A DNA stretch of 64,000 bases, taken from the NCBI GenBank assembly GCA_040954595.2, contig CM082583.2:248001-312000 (forward strand), given 5' to 3'. This stretch comes from Balanoglossus misakiensis (Eukaryota > Hemichordata). The notes under the pieces were generated by a model that saw nothing but the letters and a program-made list of their open reading frames with translations, searched no databases and was not told the DNA's origin. How positions within the stretch are numbered: position 1 is the first letter of the stretch; every line of letters begins with the position of its first letter. Positions 10,966 to 20,514 of the stretch are shown in pieces. Both the position numbers and the translations under genes were made by a program.

Positions 10966-11514
10966 CTGGAAATTAAGAAAGGACGCCATTTTATTCCTTG
11001 CTACTCATTCTACAGATATGGCAAAAACCTTGCAGAATTATGGCAAGGGTGTGTGGAGTGATTGTGCCTACAACTTATATTAGGCTGGTATCAAGTTGTT
11101 CACACCTCCATAGATCATGTGGCAGTGACTGTGAGGCAAGGGCTTCCCTTCATGAAATCAATGACTTGTGTACTGGAGGAGGGTTCCTTGCAAATGCTTG
11201 ACTTGACTTCAAGCATACCTGTAGACTCATATGCAAATTTACACTATCTGGCCTGGAGTGAGAATTTCCATAGTGGATGTGCGTTGACAAAAGGCTGAAA
11301 AATTGGCCAGTCGCGCATAATGTTTCTTGAACTAAGACAATCAAGACATTATGCGCTACGAAAGTGATTTTGATTGGGAAGAGTGTAATCTTGCATTCGA
11401 TGTCAAGAACGCTCCAAGCTCTGCTGTGGTGATGGCTACACCTATGCTCAGGAAACATGCAGTATTTGAATGCATCAGAGACAAAAGGTAAAAGAGACTG
11501 CGCTGTATACTTAC

Positions 11515-11637
11515 ATATCTCACACCTATCACCTTTGTAGCAACCAGTACATATGCAGGTGAGATCAAAGCAGGAATTTCGAGCCGGTTGACAGAAGCCA
11601 CCATTCTGGCACGGATTTGGTGGACACTGGTTGAGTC
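11515..11637 (-). CDS. EGF-like exon, intact eight-cysteine type
   Basis: This exon is 123 bp, phase 1-1, acceptor CTTGTAG, donor GTAAGT. It reads LNQCPPNPCQNGGFCQPARN, then SCFDLTCICTGCYKGDRC, with all eight cysteines. Splitting with the exon at 12,414 gives AGA, an allowed codon. It is the cleanest reference for the family consensus in this window. Confidence 0.8.
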
Positions 11638-11879
11638 CTACAAGGAAAAGGGTCAAATTTTCCATGATCATCAATGTCATGTGATTATGAATGTATGTAA
11701 GTGGCTGAAAAAAAATCCCAGGGGTGAGTTTCCTACAAAAATTGTGATGTGACAAACCGACAAATTAGCATATTAGCATAATCAGAATAAATAAAAAACA
11801 GGTAGTTTAAAAGAACAAACACTTTGGAAAAGGAATAGAGCTAAGCTGCTGTCCCTTTCTAATTGTTACTCGTTCAAAA

Positions 11880-12322
11880 ATCACCTGTCACATCACTCCA
11901 ATTTTGTATCAGTTGCACTGGCTACCTGTTACAGAGCGTATTGTTTTTAAGATGTTAGTTCTCATTTTTAAATCCATTCATAAACTTGGTCCAATCTATC
12001 TTTCTAGCATGACTAATCTATATGTTCCGTGTCGCAATTTGAGGTCAGCTGATCAGTTCAAACTCTGCCCTGTTCGATCACGCACCAAGAGTTATGGTGA
12101 TCGTGCTTTTACTGTTGCTGCTCCAATTCTTTGGAATAATCTTCCACTCACCATTCACCAGGCACCAGACTTATCTGTTTTTAAAACAAATGTTGAAACT
12201 TTACTTTTTAAATCTGTTTTTTAGCCAATTGTTGTATTGTACTTTTGCTTTAAGCGTCATTGATCACATTTTTTGTGGATACTGACGCTATACAAATAAA
12301 TTATTATTATTATTATTATTTC
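11880..12322 (+). mobile_element. L2/CR1-like LINE 3' end with (TTA)n tail
   Basis: The plus strand encodes the C-terminal part of a LINE reverse-transcriptase ORF: YQLHWLPVTERIVFKML, then RNLRSADQFKLCPVRSRTKS, then AAPILWNNLPL. It ends shortly before a (TTA)n tail at 12,300-12,320. This is typical of L2/CR1-type elements. It lies in an intron of the EGF array in antisense orientation. A related fragment in the opposite orientation is at 62.3-63.3 kb. Confidence 0.85.
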
Positions 12323-12413
12323 TATTTTTGTGTTTGTACAACATCAGTGAAGTTTAAATCATAATAAAAAAAATGATAATTATCATTATTAACTGCTATA
12401 GATTCAAACTTAC

Positions 12414-12536
12414 TTGTCTCACACCTGTTTCCCTAGTAACACTCTGTGCACATGCCAATGGTGGCAGTACAAGAATTTGCCTGTTGTTGGCAGGTACCTC
12501 CATTGAGACAAGGACTAGTGAAGCATGGATTAGGAA
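12414..12536 (-). pseudogene. EGF-like exon with TAG stop and lost fifth cysteine
   Basis: This exon is 123 bp, phase 1-1, acceptor CTTCCAG, donor GTAAG. It reads PNPCFTSPCLNGGTCQQQAN. The fifth cysteine is Gly (TGC to GGC), and TAG replaces the residue after the C-Y pair just before GNRCET. Frame and splice sites are otherwise preserved. Confidence 0.8.
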
Positions 12537-12766
12537 CTGGAAGACAGGAATTCAAAATTTTATACAACAGTTACCTATGGTAACACCAGTACACGTTCAT
12601 TATTTCTCTGTTATGTTTTTATACTGGTGATTTTACTGTTTTTATTACCGATCATATGACTGACTTAAAGATGATGATGATGATGATAATGACTACACCT
12701 GCTATTATTACTACAATGTACCTCAGCACTTAGATTTTTTAATAAATGACAAAGTACTGTACTCAC

Positions 12767-12896
12767 GTGTTTCACATGTGAAGCCCAGGTAGCAGCCAGC
12801 ACATCGACATGTGACGCCTGTACAAGATCCCTGGATTGCTTGGCAAGTACCAGCATTCCGGCATGGGTTAAGGTTTGTGTTCGCACGGATTCATTG
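12767..12896 (-). pseudogene. EGF-like exon with frameshift near its start
   Basis: The acceptor TTTGCAG and donor GTGAGT are good, but the exon is 130 bp, not a multiple of three. The phase-1 frame reads NPCEHKP and then meets TAA. The rest of the domain (NPCRNAGTCQAIQGSC, then TGVTCRCAGCYLGFTC) is in the next frame. Comparison with sisters suggests about seven extra bases between the first and second cysteines. Confidence 0.8.
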
Positions 12897-13716
12897 CTGC
12901 AAATGTACACAATATTTACAAAATAAAACAGTATACAACTGTAAGTATTTATAATCATCAATTGTGAATATCACACCAATCAAGGCCTTTTAATGCACCC
13001 TGATTGCTGAGAGCTGAAATACGTGAACCAACGTGTATTTGTTTTCACTACTATATCACATGACATTCTGCATTTCTTTTCCATAGTTGGAGTCTGCACC
13101 CAACATTGTATTCCGGGGTAGCACTACCCGGAACCCCGAAACTTTTTCGTCATCATCCGAGTACTTTTCCCAGCATGCAGTTGCCAAGAAGGCTGCACAG
13201 GGAGTTTTTAATTTTGCACTGGTATACAATTTTTTTATTCGTCAATTTCACAGACACGTGCATTGCACATCAAAATTTTGCGTCAGAAGTGAGGACAACT
13301 TAACTAGGTACCAATGCAATGTGGTTTTAGGCGGATTTGAACTTTTCCTTTAATGTAACAGTTGTATTGACATGCGATTATCATACTGAACATGAAGCAA
13401 TCTCAAAATTGCTAAAAATAAAATAATTCAGAACATTTAGATTCTACAATGGTGAAAAAATATGACAAACCTTCCAAAATTCTTATTTTTGAGGCCATTT
13501 TACAAAAATCTACGAGCCTGGCAAAATCTGAAAGAGGTGCTAGATAAAGGGTGCTTTTTCAAAACTCTAGATGGTTGACCCCCAATTTTTATTCCATAGA
13601 TTAAATGTTTAGAAGTCATAGTATCATCAGTATTAATTTTAACATGATCAGACGACCCTTTATTTCGAGGTGCGCAACACCTTAAATATGTTTTTACGAC
13701 TAAGACGACTACAAAC
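12897..13716. other. Intron-like stretch without recognised content
   Basis: This is AT-rich sequence between the GCC2-type exon and the first EGF exon of the array. Short frames exist on both strands, none with recognisable domains or splice-supported conservation. Confidence 0.5.
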
Positions 13717-13933
13717 CTGGTAGAAGGGGAGTACATGTTGTTGATGGTCCCAGAGAGTAGGTTCTTGATGTGCAGGCAAGTGGGTGATGTTGCTGCACAC
13801 TGACAGCCTGGATCGCAAGGGTTACAGGATACTTCTGTGGCTGTGTCAGCATAATAACTTGATGGACAAGGAATGGGGCTGTCTGACCCATCTGGACAGT
13901 AGTTACCTACGCCGCAATCAGCACATGTCATGT
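13717..13933 (-). CDS. GCC2/GCC3 (ephrin-receptor-like) cysteine-rich exon
   Basis: The exon begins after acceptor TCTACAG in phase 1 and reads TCADCGVGNYCPDGSDSPIP, then CPSSYYADTATEVSCNPC. This is the C-x2-C-x-G-x-Y-C-x-D-G pattern of GCC2/GCC3 repeats found in secreted SCUBE-, SVEP1- and ephrin-receptor-like proteins. It continues DPGCQCAATSPTC. The 3' border is uncertain: CCAG|GTTTGT at 13,716 is the first plausible donor, but it would give phase 2, unlike the array. No stop is seen within the domain. Confidence 0.65.
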
Positions 13934-14116
13934 CTGTAGAATAACAGCAGATTGTGTAGTGAGTGTTTTGCCAATATGACAGAGTTCAAGTATGCTTATT
14001 TGGTTAAATTTTAAAAGGAATATCACCCGCTGTTTTAGAGTTAATATTGCGAAAGGGACTTCATAAGTTGTCTGAAAACACCAGTTTCCCCAATTTTCAC
14101 TAATGTATAGGAATAC

Positions 14117-14753
14117 ATGAGAAGTCGGCCAGTACGCGCGTATGAGAAGTCGGCCAGTACGAGAAGTCGGCCAGTTGTTGAACTTGTACCCGAATAGTGC
14201 AGTGATGACCCAGATTATTTATAACAACACTTAATAAAATATAATTGCACTAAATATTTTCATTTGGACGGATTTCCCAAATTCTTGACAACACAATGGC
14301 GTCATTTCAAATAATGGCGTCTGGCATCCGTACCAGTTCCCCAGCCCCGTATCCGCGTAAGGAGCTTAGGTTGTTCGCCAAATTCCTGTGACATTTCTGA
14401 TTAAAGGGAGTTGTTTCAAAGCCTACTAAAATACATAGAAGATGTATGTGTATATTCATACTTTCTGAGACAACACCAAACAAACAAACAAACAAACGTG
14501 ACAAGGAACAGACTACTGGCGCAGCTCAAGAAGTGCAGGTGACTGATGTTGACGTACCCCGGTGACGTACATGAAAAGTGAACAGACAGTTTTAAAATTC
14601 ATCGGCTATTTGTACAAATATCTCAGCTCCTGTACATCAAGGAAACATTTCGTAGTGAAACAGTTATATATAACACAAAGTACCAGGGTTCTCTCCCACA
14701 GGCCGACTTCTCGTACTGGCCGATACCGACTTCTCATACTGGTCGACTTCTCA
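14117..14753. mobile_element. Element with triplicated inverted subterminal motif
   Basis: The motif GAGAAGTCGGCCAGTA occurs three times near the left end (14,119-14,175). Its reverse complement occurs three times near the right end (14,700-14,753). The inner ~520 bp have no long open frame. The arrangement resembles a non-autonomous DNA element with repeated transposase-binding sites. I could not define a clear target-site duplication. Confidence 0.6.
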
Positions 14754-15194
14754 GGACACCATGTATAGCATAGCTGTTGAACTAAAAAAATATGTAAAAC
14801 TACAAGTGATGTAAACAACTTGTGGAACCATGTTCAAATCGAGACCAGAAGAAAAGAGATTTCAAGACTTACCTCCTTCAACACTTTACTGCCCTGTTGC
14901 GCACTGTGTGACACTTGTAGTTGTGCATTCATAACCAGAAGGACGTGGCCGAACCTAGCGAGTATGAACCTATCACAGAAAAAATTCAAAGAACGATTGG
15001 TTTGGTCCAACGATCCCTTATTAGAGAGATGTCCGTAATCACAGGTGTTACTGTACAATACCTCTTCAGTGGAATCATTGTGTTTTTCAAAGTGCATCAC
15101 AATATCAACTCCAATGAGCATAACAGTTTAATTTTCTGTGTATGTCATGCTATAACACAGGGAAGTCACAAGAGTAATTTGCAGCCCAACTTAC

Positions 15195-15392
15195 CAGTAA
15201 CTGTTGAACAATCAACTACGGGTGACATGGTTGGACACTTGGATCCTGCTGGACAAGGCGTGCATGTGCCGTCGCCTTCCATAGCATATTCACCATTGCC
15301 ACAGTCAAGCGGATCTTACATTGGATCTGAACACGATTTTCCAGCAGGGCACAGAAGACAGGATGTGCGTGCAGGCTCCTCACTTATTTCAT
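15195..15392 (-). pseudogene. GCC2/GCC3-type exon with TAA stop
   Basis: This exon is 198 bp, phase 1-1, acceptor TTAATCAG, donor GTAAG. It reads EISEEPARTSCLLCPAGKSC, then SDPM, then in-frame TAA, then DPLDCGNGEYAMEGDGTCTP and CPAGSKCPTMSPVVDC in the same frame. Two GCC2-like CPAG units are visible. The stop is a substitution-type lesion inside an otherwise perfect exon. Confidence 0.8.
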
Positions 15393-15611
15393 CTGATTAA
15401 AGAAAATGAGGTTTTTAGTGATGTATTTGTGATACAGTGTCATTTAAAATAACAAATTACTTGAGATGATTCACTTCATAATTCTGAGACAAGTATACAG
15501 GCATGTAGAAAATTCTTTGGAGGACATTAAACGTCATTTCTAATCAACCATTTTCTGAATATCATAAGACTCTGCGAGATCTCACATGGCTAACCGGGTC
15601 TCGCAAGATTT

Positions 15612-16113
15612 CGCACTGAGTTGATAATCTGTTGTAAACACATACCGTTATCGTACCCACCGCGGCCGACTGGCCACGCTGAGTTATATATAGACGCTCT
15701 AGAAAACATGACCTCAGACAGGTCCCTCGGGACCGTGCCTCGAATTCAACGATCACTAGATGGACGCGCGGCTAGATGGACGCGCTGCCGCGTGTGAGGT
15801 CACCGGGGAGCTTTCCAAAGCGGCCGCGTGGAGCTGCTTCAGTCCGTCCTCGACGCGAAACACCCAACATTGGAAGATCCCGACTTGGACTCGGAGAATG
15901 AACCACTCAAAAATTTGCATAAAAGTCGAGGTGGCCATCCCTCATTTGCATAAATCTCGAGGCCATATCCGGGCTAAAGCCCCCCCTGTTTTTTCGCTAA
16001 TCTGTTGGCCCAGCACCCGGGGCTCTTACCCGGGCAACTACGGTACATACATACATACACACACACACATAACCCCAGTCGCACTGACTTGAAAATCTGT
16101 TGTAAACACATAC
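15612..16113. other. GC-rich insertion flanked by 34-bp direct repeats
   Basis: CGCACTGAGTTGATAATCTG (15,612 on) recurs as CGCACTGACTTGAAAATCTG (16,080 on), each followed by TTGTAAACACATAC. Between them lie about 435 bp that are much richer in G+C than the surroundings. This stretch has a TTATATATA box (about 15,683) and two POU octamers ATTTGCAT (15,913 and 15,944), and it ends in a (CATA)n/(CA)n tract. It could be a solo LTR, a captured promoter, or an insertion with a long target duplication. No gene is evident. Confidence 0.5.
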
Positions 16114-16176
16114 ATGCATACACACATACCACTCAGTTTCATCACACAGCAAACTGAACAAGTACCACAATCTTAC

Positions 16177-16305
16177 CATTTTTACATCTGGTACAGTTTG
16201 TTGCACCAGCCAATGACACGTAACCCTTGGTACACTTGAATTGCGATGCACTGGGATCTGTGCAGGCGTACCCTTGCTCACAAATAGTACACTGTTCAGC
16301 ACCGG
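16177..16305 (-). CDS. GCC2/GCC3-type exon, intact
   Basis: With the acceptor at ATCAG (16,306-16,310) the exon is 129 bp, phase 1-1. It reads GAEQCTICEQGYACTDPSAS, then QFKCTKGYVSLAGATNC and TRCKN, ending at GTAAG. A stronger-looking acceptor TTTACAG, 5 bp upstream in the transcript, would break the phase, so the inner AG is preferred. The cysteine pattern matches its GCC2-type neighbours. Confidence 0.65.
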
Positions 16306-16564
16306 CTGATCTGTAAATCAAACAAAGAATTTACACACCAAGTTAACCTTTGAATACCACTGTAAAAAATTGGCGCAAATTTTAATTATTTTCATAAATA
16401 GAGGTCTATTCAAATTTGGAAAAATTGTCATTTTTTCATTCATATATTATATCAGTAAATTTTAAATACAGAAATGGAAAATGTTCCCATCCTATTTTTC
16501 AGTTAGTAAATTACCTGACCTAATGTTTGATGTTGGAAATAAAGGTTGGTGGGTAGAAATTTAC

Positions 16565-16695
16565 CTGTTATGCAAGAGGTACAGCGAGACATCCTTTGTC
16601 CAAGGCCGAACTGTAATAACCAGCCGAGCATAAAATCACAGTGTTACCATTTGGACATTGGTTACCAGCTGGGCAATCAGCACATGATGTTTGTG
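16565..16695 (-). pseudogene. GCC2/GCC3-type exon with frameshift
   Basis: The acceptor TTTTCAG and donor GTAAAT border a 131 bp exon, not a multiple of three. It reads QTSCADCPAGNQCPNGNTVI, then LCSAGYYSSALDKG. It must then change frame to reach SRCTSCIT at the donor; the uninterrupted frame runs into TAA. The first part is a canonical GCC2 unit. Confidence 0.8.
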
Positions 16696-17074
16696 CTGAA
16701 AATAAACAGAGATTTATAGAATCTTATAGTCACAGTCATACCTTCAAAGACGTGGGATTCTCACGCGGGTTGGGGACACAAAAATCCCTGGCAAAAGATT
16801 GAGGACAGGAAAATGCCAAACCAGAGATATTGGTAACAGAAACTGTATACAGTCAATGCCATATGGCAGTGTGCTGTTCTAACAACAGACAAGAATGTGA
16901 CGATCATAGTCTGTGTCGGAGATTTGGAAAAGAGCAAATTCGGTGAAAAGACGGGACAAAACAAAAGTCTACTTATACGATGCACATGAAAACTGGATGA
17001 AAGCGAAGCAGTCCACTATTTGAATGCATTGGATGTAAAATTGGCAGAATATTTGGACTGGACGTAATGTTTGT

Positions 17075-18386
17075 ATGGGGTGCCATGTGTTAACTTATTA
17101 TTTAGCTAAATTATTTGTTCAAAAGTCGTTATTTAACATACTTATATGTATGTAATTATAGATTTGCAAACCATTTAAGTCCTGACAATTTATTTATAAA
17201 TAATTTCAAGTCGATTCAATTATATACATAAAATGTATTTTATGCTCTTTTATTTATATATAATAAATTATTTATAAACAATGTTAGTGTCAGTCTATTA
17301 TATATATATCATGAGTGATGTACATAATTATTTATATTTAATTAATTATTTATAAACAAAAAAATTTAAGTGTATTATAAAAAGCTGATCGATAGCTCTA
17401 CATTGTGGTCTCCGAGGTCAAAGGTTGGCCGGTCATGACAATGCCATTATTAAAATAGGGGCCAGTCTTCAAGACGTGACTCTACCAGCCTCCAGACCAG
17501 GAACTGGCGACCCGCCGTTTGTTTCCAACGCCAAATTTGATTCTAATGTTGAATTTACGAGAAAACAATTTATCTGACCTGTAGTTTTTTGGCTCACTTA
17601 CGTTTTGATGACTGGCCCCTATTTTAATAATGGTACCGCCATGACCGGCCAACCTTTGACCTCAGAGACCACAATGTAGAGCTATCGATCAGCTTTTTGC
17701 GTTTCAATCAAACATTGCAATCACGGGCTAAAATCACTAACTAGTTGATACCTTTTTCGGTGTTTCATCTAACCTTTGAAAGGAGTATAATAAAAATGAA
17801 ATGACCACACGTAATGTGCATTTCTTGTTCACGTGTGGGGACTATATGTGTGCGTAATGATCCAAATGCAAGGGGTTGTGTGAACAGGCCTTAAATAATG
17901 AGTTTGCGTTAAATAATGAGTTTGCGTTAAATAATAAGTTGACAAACGGCGCGAGTGCATTTTTTCATGGTTTAGAAATCACTTATTTATATATAATTCA
18001 TTATATAATGTAAATCACTCATGATATATATATAATAGACTTGCACTTAAATTATTTATAAATCACTCATGATATATATATAATACACTTAAATTTTTTT
18101 TTATTTATAAATTATTAATTATATATAAATAATTATGTACATCACTCATGATATATATATAATAGACTGACACTGACATTGTTTATAAATAATTTATTAT
18201 ATATAAATAAAAGAGCATAAAAATACATTTTATGTATATAATTGAATCGACTTGAAATTATTTATAAATAAATTGTCAGGACTTAAATGGTTTGCAAATC
18301 TATAATTACATACATATAAGTATGTTAAATAACGACTTTTGAACAAATAATTTAGCTAAATAATAAGTTAACACATGGCACCCCAT
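17075..18386. repeat. 1.3-kb nested palindrome (foldback element)
   Basis: The outer arms (17,075-17,382 and about 18,069-18,386) are near-perfect inverted copies of AT-rich DNA, opening ATGGGGTGCCATGTGTTAAC. Inner arms (17,384-17,478 and 17,602-17,700) are a second inverted pair around AGCTGATCGATAGCTCTACA. An unpaired 370 bp insert (17,700-18,069) on one side carries extra partial copies of the AT-rich TCACTCATGATATATATATA motif. There is no coding frame. It lies in the intron between two GCC2-type exons. Confidence 0.85.
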
Positions 18387-18485
18387 ATGTTTGTACGCAC
18401 AGAATTACGCACATGCACATAAGATGATCGTCTGCCTTAAGTGAAAGATTACACAGTAATGCCCAAACTTTAAGTGCTGACTCAC

Positions 18486-18718
18486 CCTCTATATTAGTGT
18501 AGTATCCATCTTCACAGACCTCTGGCTCCGACATACCATCATATTGGCACTTATACCCAGGGCAGGACAAGGCGTACAGTCTATACTTCCATTGTTGGCA
18601 AAATATCCCTGTCCGCATTGTGTTGGTGATGAGAGGCTGGCTGTTCCACACATGAAACCCTTGGACACAGCGTGCATGCTTCAGAACATGCTGAACTGTA
18701 ACTTCCAACTGCGCAGTC
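18486..18718 (-). pseudogene. GCC2/GCC3-type exon with two frameshifts
   Basis: The exon runs from acceptor CTACAG to donor GTGAGT. Three pieces in three frames together make a GCC2 double unit: DCAVGSYSSACSEACTLCP, then KGFMCGTASLSSPTQCGQGY with FANNGSIDCTPCPA, then GYKCQYDGMSEPEVCEDGYY. The shifts fall at CCAAGGG and GCCCTGGG, both short homopolymer-like places. It is the first GCC2-type exon of the array in transcript order. Confidence 0.8.
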
Positions 18719-18784
18719 CTGTAGGAGTGAAGACGTTAAATATTAGGGAGGTTTAGGAGCCCTCTAGCCAGCAAACTTCATCAA

Positions 18785-19998
18785 GGATGTACGCGCAGAA
18801 CATAAACTGGAAACACTGTGCGCCCGGTCTTTTTCCCATAGGATTACATTGATTATCACATACATAGCTCCGCATATACCATAGTATGACGTCAGACGTA
18901 GGTAAATTTGCACCAAGCGTTATTGTAATACCCATCCCTCTGACGTCACCAAACGGAACTATTTTAAACTTGTAAACAAAGTCCTCTTAGGGCGACAAAA
19001 TTCAGTGCAATTGTTGGTTTTATTTCGATTTTAAAAATAATCAAAGATAAATAAAATGTTTCGTATGTGTAAATATGGACGATCGACGATTAGTTTTACC
19101 TGTGTACATTTTTATCGCACCAACCGGCACCAAAACTATCGCAAGGTCGTCAGTGCTGAGCCAATGTCGTCGCGTTGTCGAACGAGCAACAGGTACAAAA
19201 CTGAGTATTCGCAAAAATTTTGATGCGACGATTAGAGCAAAACGGTCTAGTCATGAAGCAAAAGGCATAAGAAAGGTTTCCTGCTCCAGTGAAACCTTGA
19301 CGGACGATGAAATCCTGCTGACGCACGACAGACGGGTCCTCGCCAAAACCAGAATCGTCCAGGTCGTGACCTGAGTCACCTGACAGATAGACCGCATAAC
19401 ATCGATCTTCAATTTTGCACAAAATAGTTACAAATTTTATCGCAACCACAAAGAGATTTATTTGAAAATCAAAATTAGCGGATCTATGTATGTGATAAAC
19501 ATATAATTCCCCCGTATTCCTCACTCGTGTACCTGCGTCGCGAACTCTCGATTCCCAGTATAGAATGGCTCGGAGGGATACGGCCACTATACGGGGAATC
19601 ACTCGTCCGCGACGCAGGCACACTCGTTCGAAATACGGGGGAATTATATATAATAATCGCCAGAAAACAAACTTCTACTATTGTCATTTTAACGAAATTT
19701 TACACATAGCTCAGTCCAGCAAATATAAATTCATTGGTCAAATAAAATATAGGGGTCACCGTGCTCTTTTTTGAGATAAATTGCGTTAAGAATTTTGCCC
19801 ATAGACAAACCGCTGGTGAAAAATGCTGAGTCAGCAGATTTCTTCTATTATCGACCAAATTCATGGCTCTGTATTTCAAAAACAAGCCCAGTGACCCCTA
19901 TATTTAATTACGGATTTTTATTATACATACAAAGGAGAATAAAAAAATCCACAATTAAAAAAAATGACAATACTTTCAATTTTACTGAACGTACATCC
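18785..19998 (-). mobile_element. TTAA-flanked element, family GGATGTACG, copy 1 (with insert)
   Basis: The termini are GGATGTACGCG and its inverse ending GTACATCC, followed by TTAA (19,999). The left target reads TCAA. It is the reverse-complement relative of 33,714-34,126. Compared with that 413 bp copy it has about 800 bp inserted at about 18,850-19,660, including an imperfect palindrome (19,486-19,660) around ATAATTCCCCCGTATT. No transposase is encoded. Confidence 0.75.
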
Positions 19999-20514
19999 TT
20001 AATGTTACTTATGTAGTGGAGCACCAAAACCCAAATTTTCATATCGATTGTGTATTTTGTGATAAAAGCACCAAACTTGGCTCAGATGTGTGTTAATGTG
20101 TACTGAACAAATTCAGATAGCGAGTCACTAAATATCTGTTAAAGAGTTTCCATGGCAACCAATTATTTTCAAAATGGCCGCCAATACAGATAATCACACC
20201 TGTTAAACACCAAAATAAATTCAGATTACAATATTTGAAATAAGAAACTACGAAAAGAATGGTTTGCAATAGAACTATGGTTATTGAACAACAAATGTAC
20301 TTATAAGGGTAACTAAGGGATCAAAACACAGGTGCAACTTTCAATCCCTGGTTCTCGCATTAGTATAGGTGCTCCCCCTAGTCAAACATTATGGCTAGTT
20401 GCGATATTTAACTTGAAGTACGTAAATTACACACACACGAATCGCAACAGTTAGCGAGTCACTAAATATCTATTGAAGAGTGACTATGCAACTTATTCAA
20501 GATCCATCCTATCC

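Noticed and set aside
951-18718. Sequencing or assembly error as the general explanation for the broken exons
   Set aside because: Frameshifts could be errors, but at least five stops and seven lost cysteines are in-frame substitutions at conserved positions, which indel errors do not produce. A few frameshifts may still be errors.
19075-19374. 99-codon plus-strand frame near 19.1 kb as a gene
   Set aside because: It lies in the insert of a TTAA-flanked element, has no recognised domain, and overlaps a longer antisense frame.
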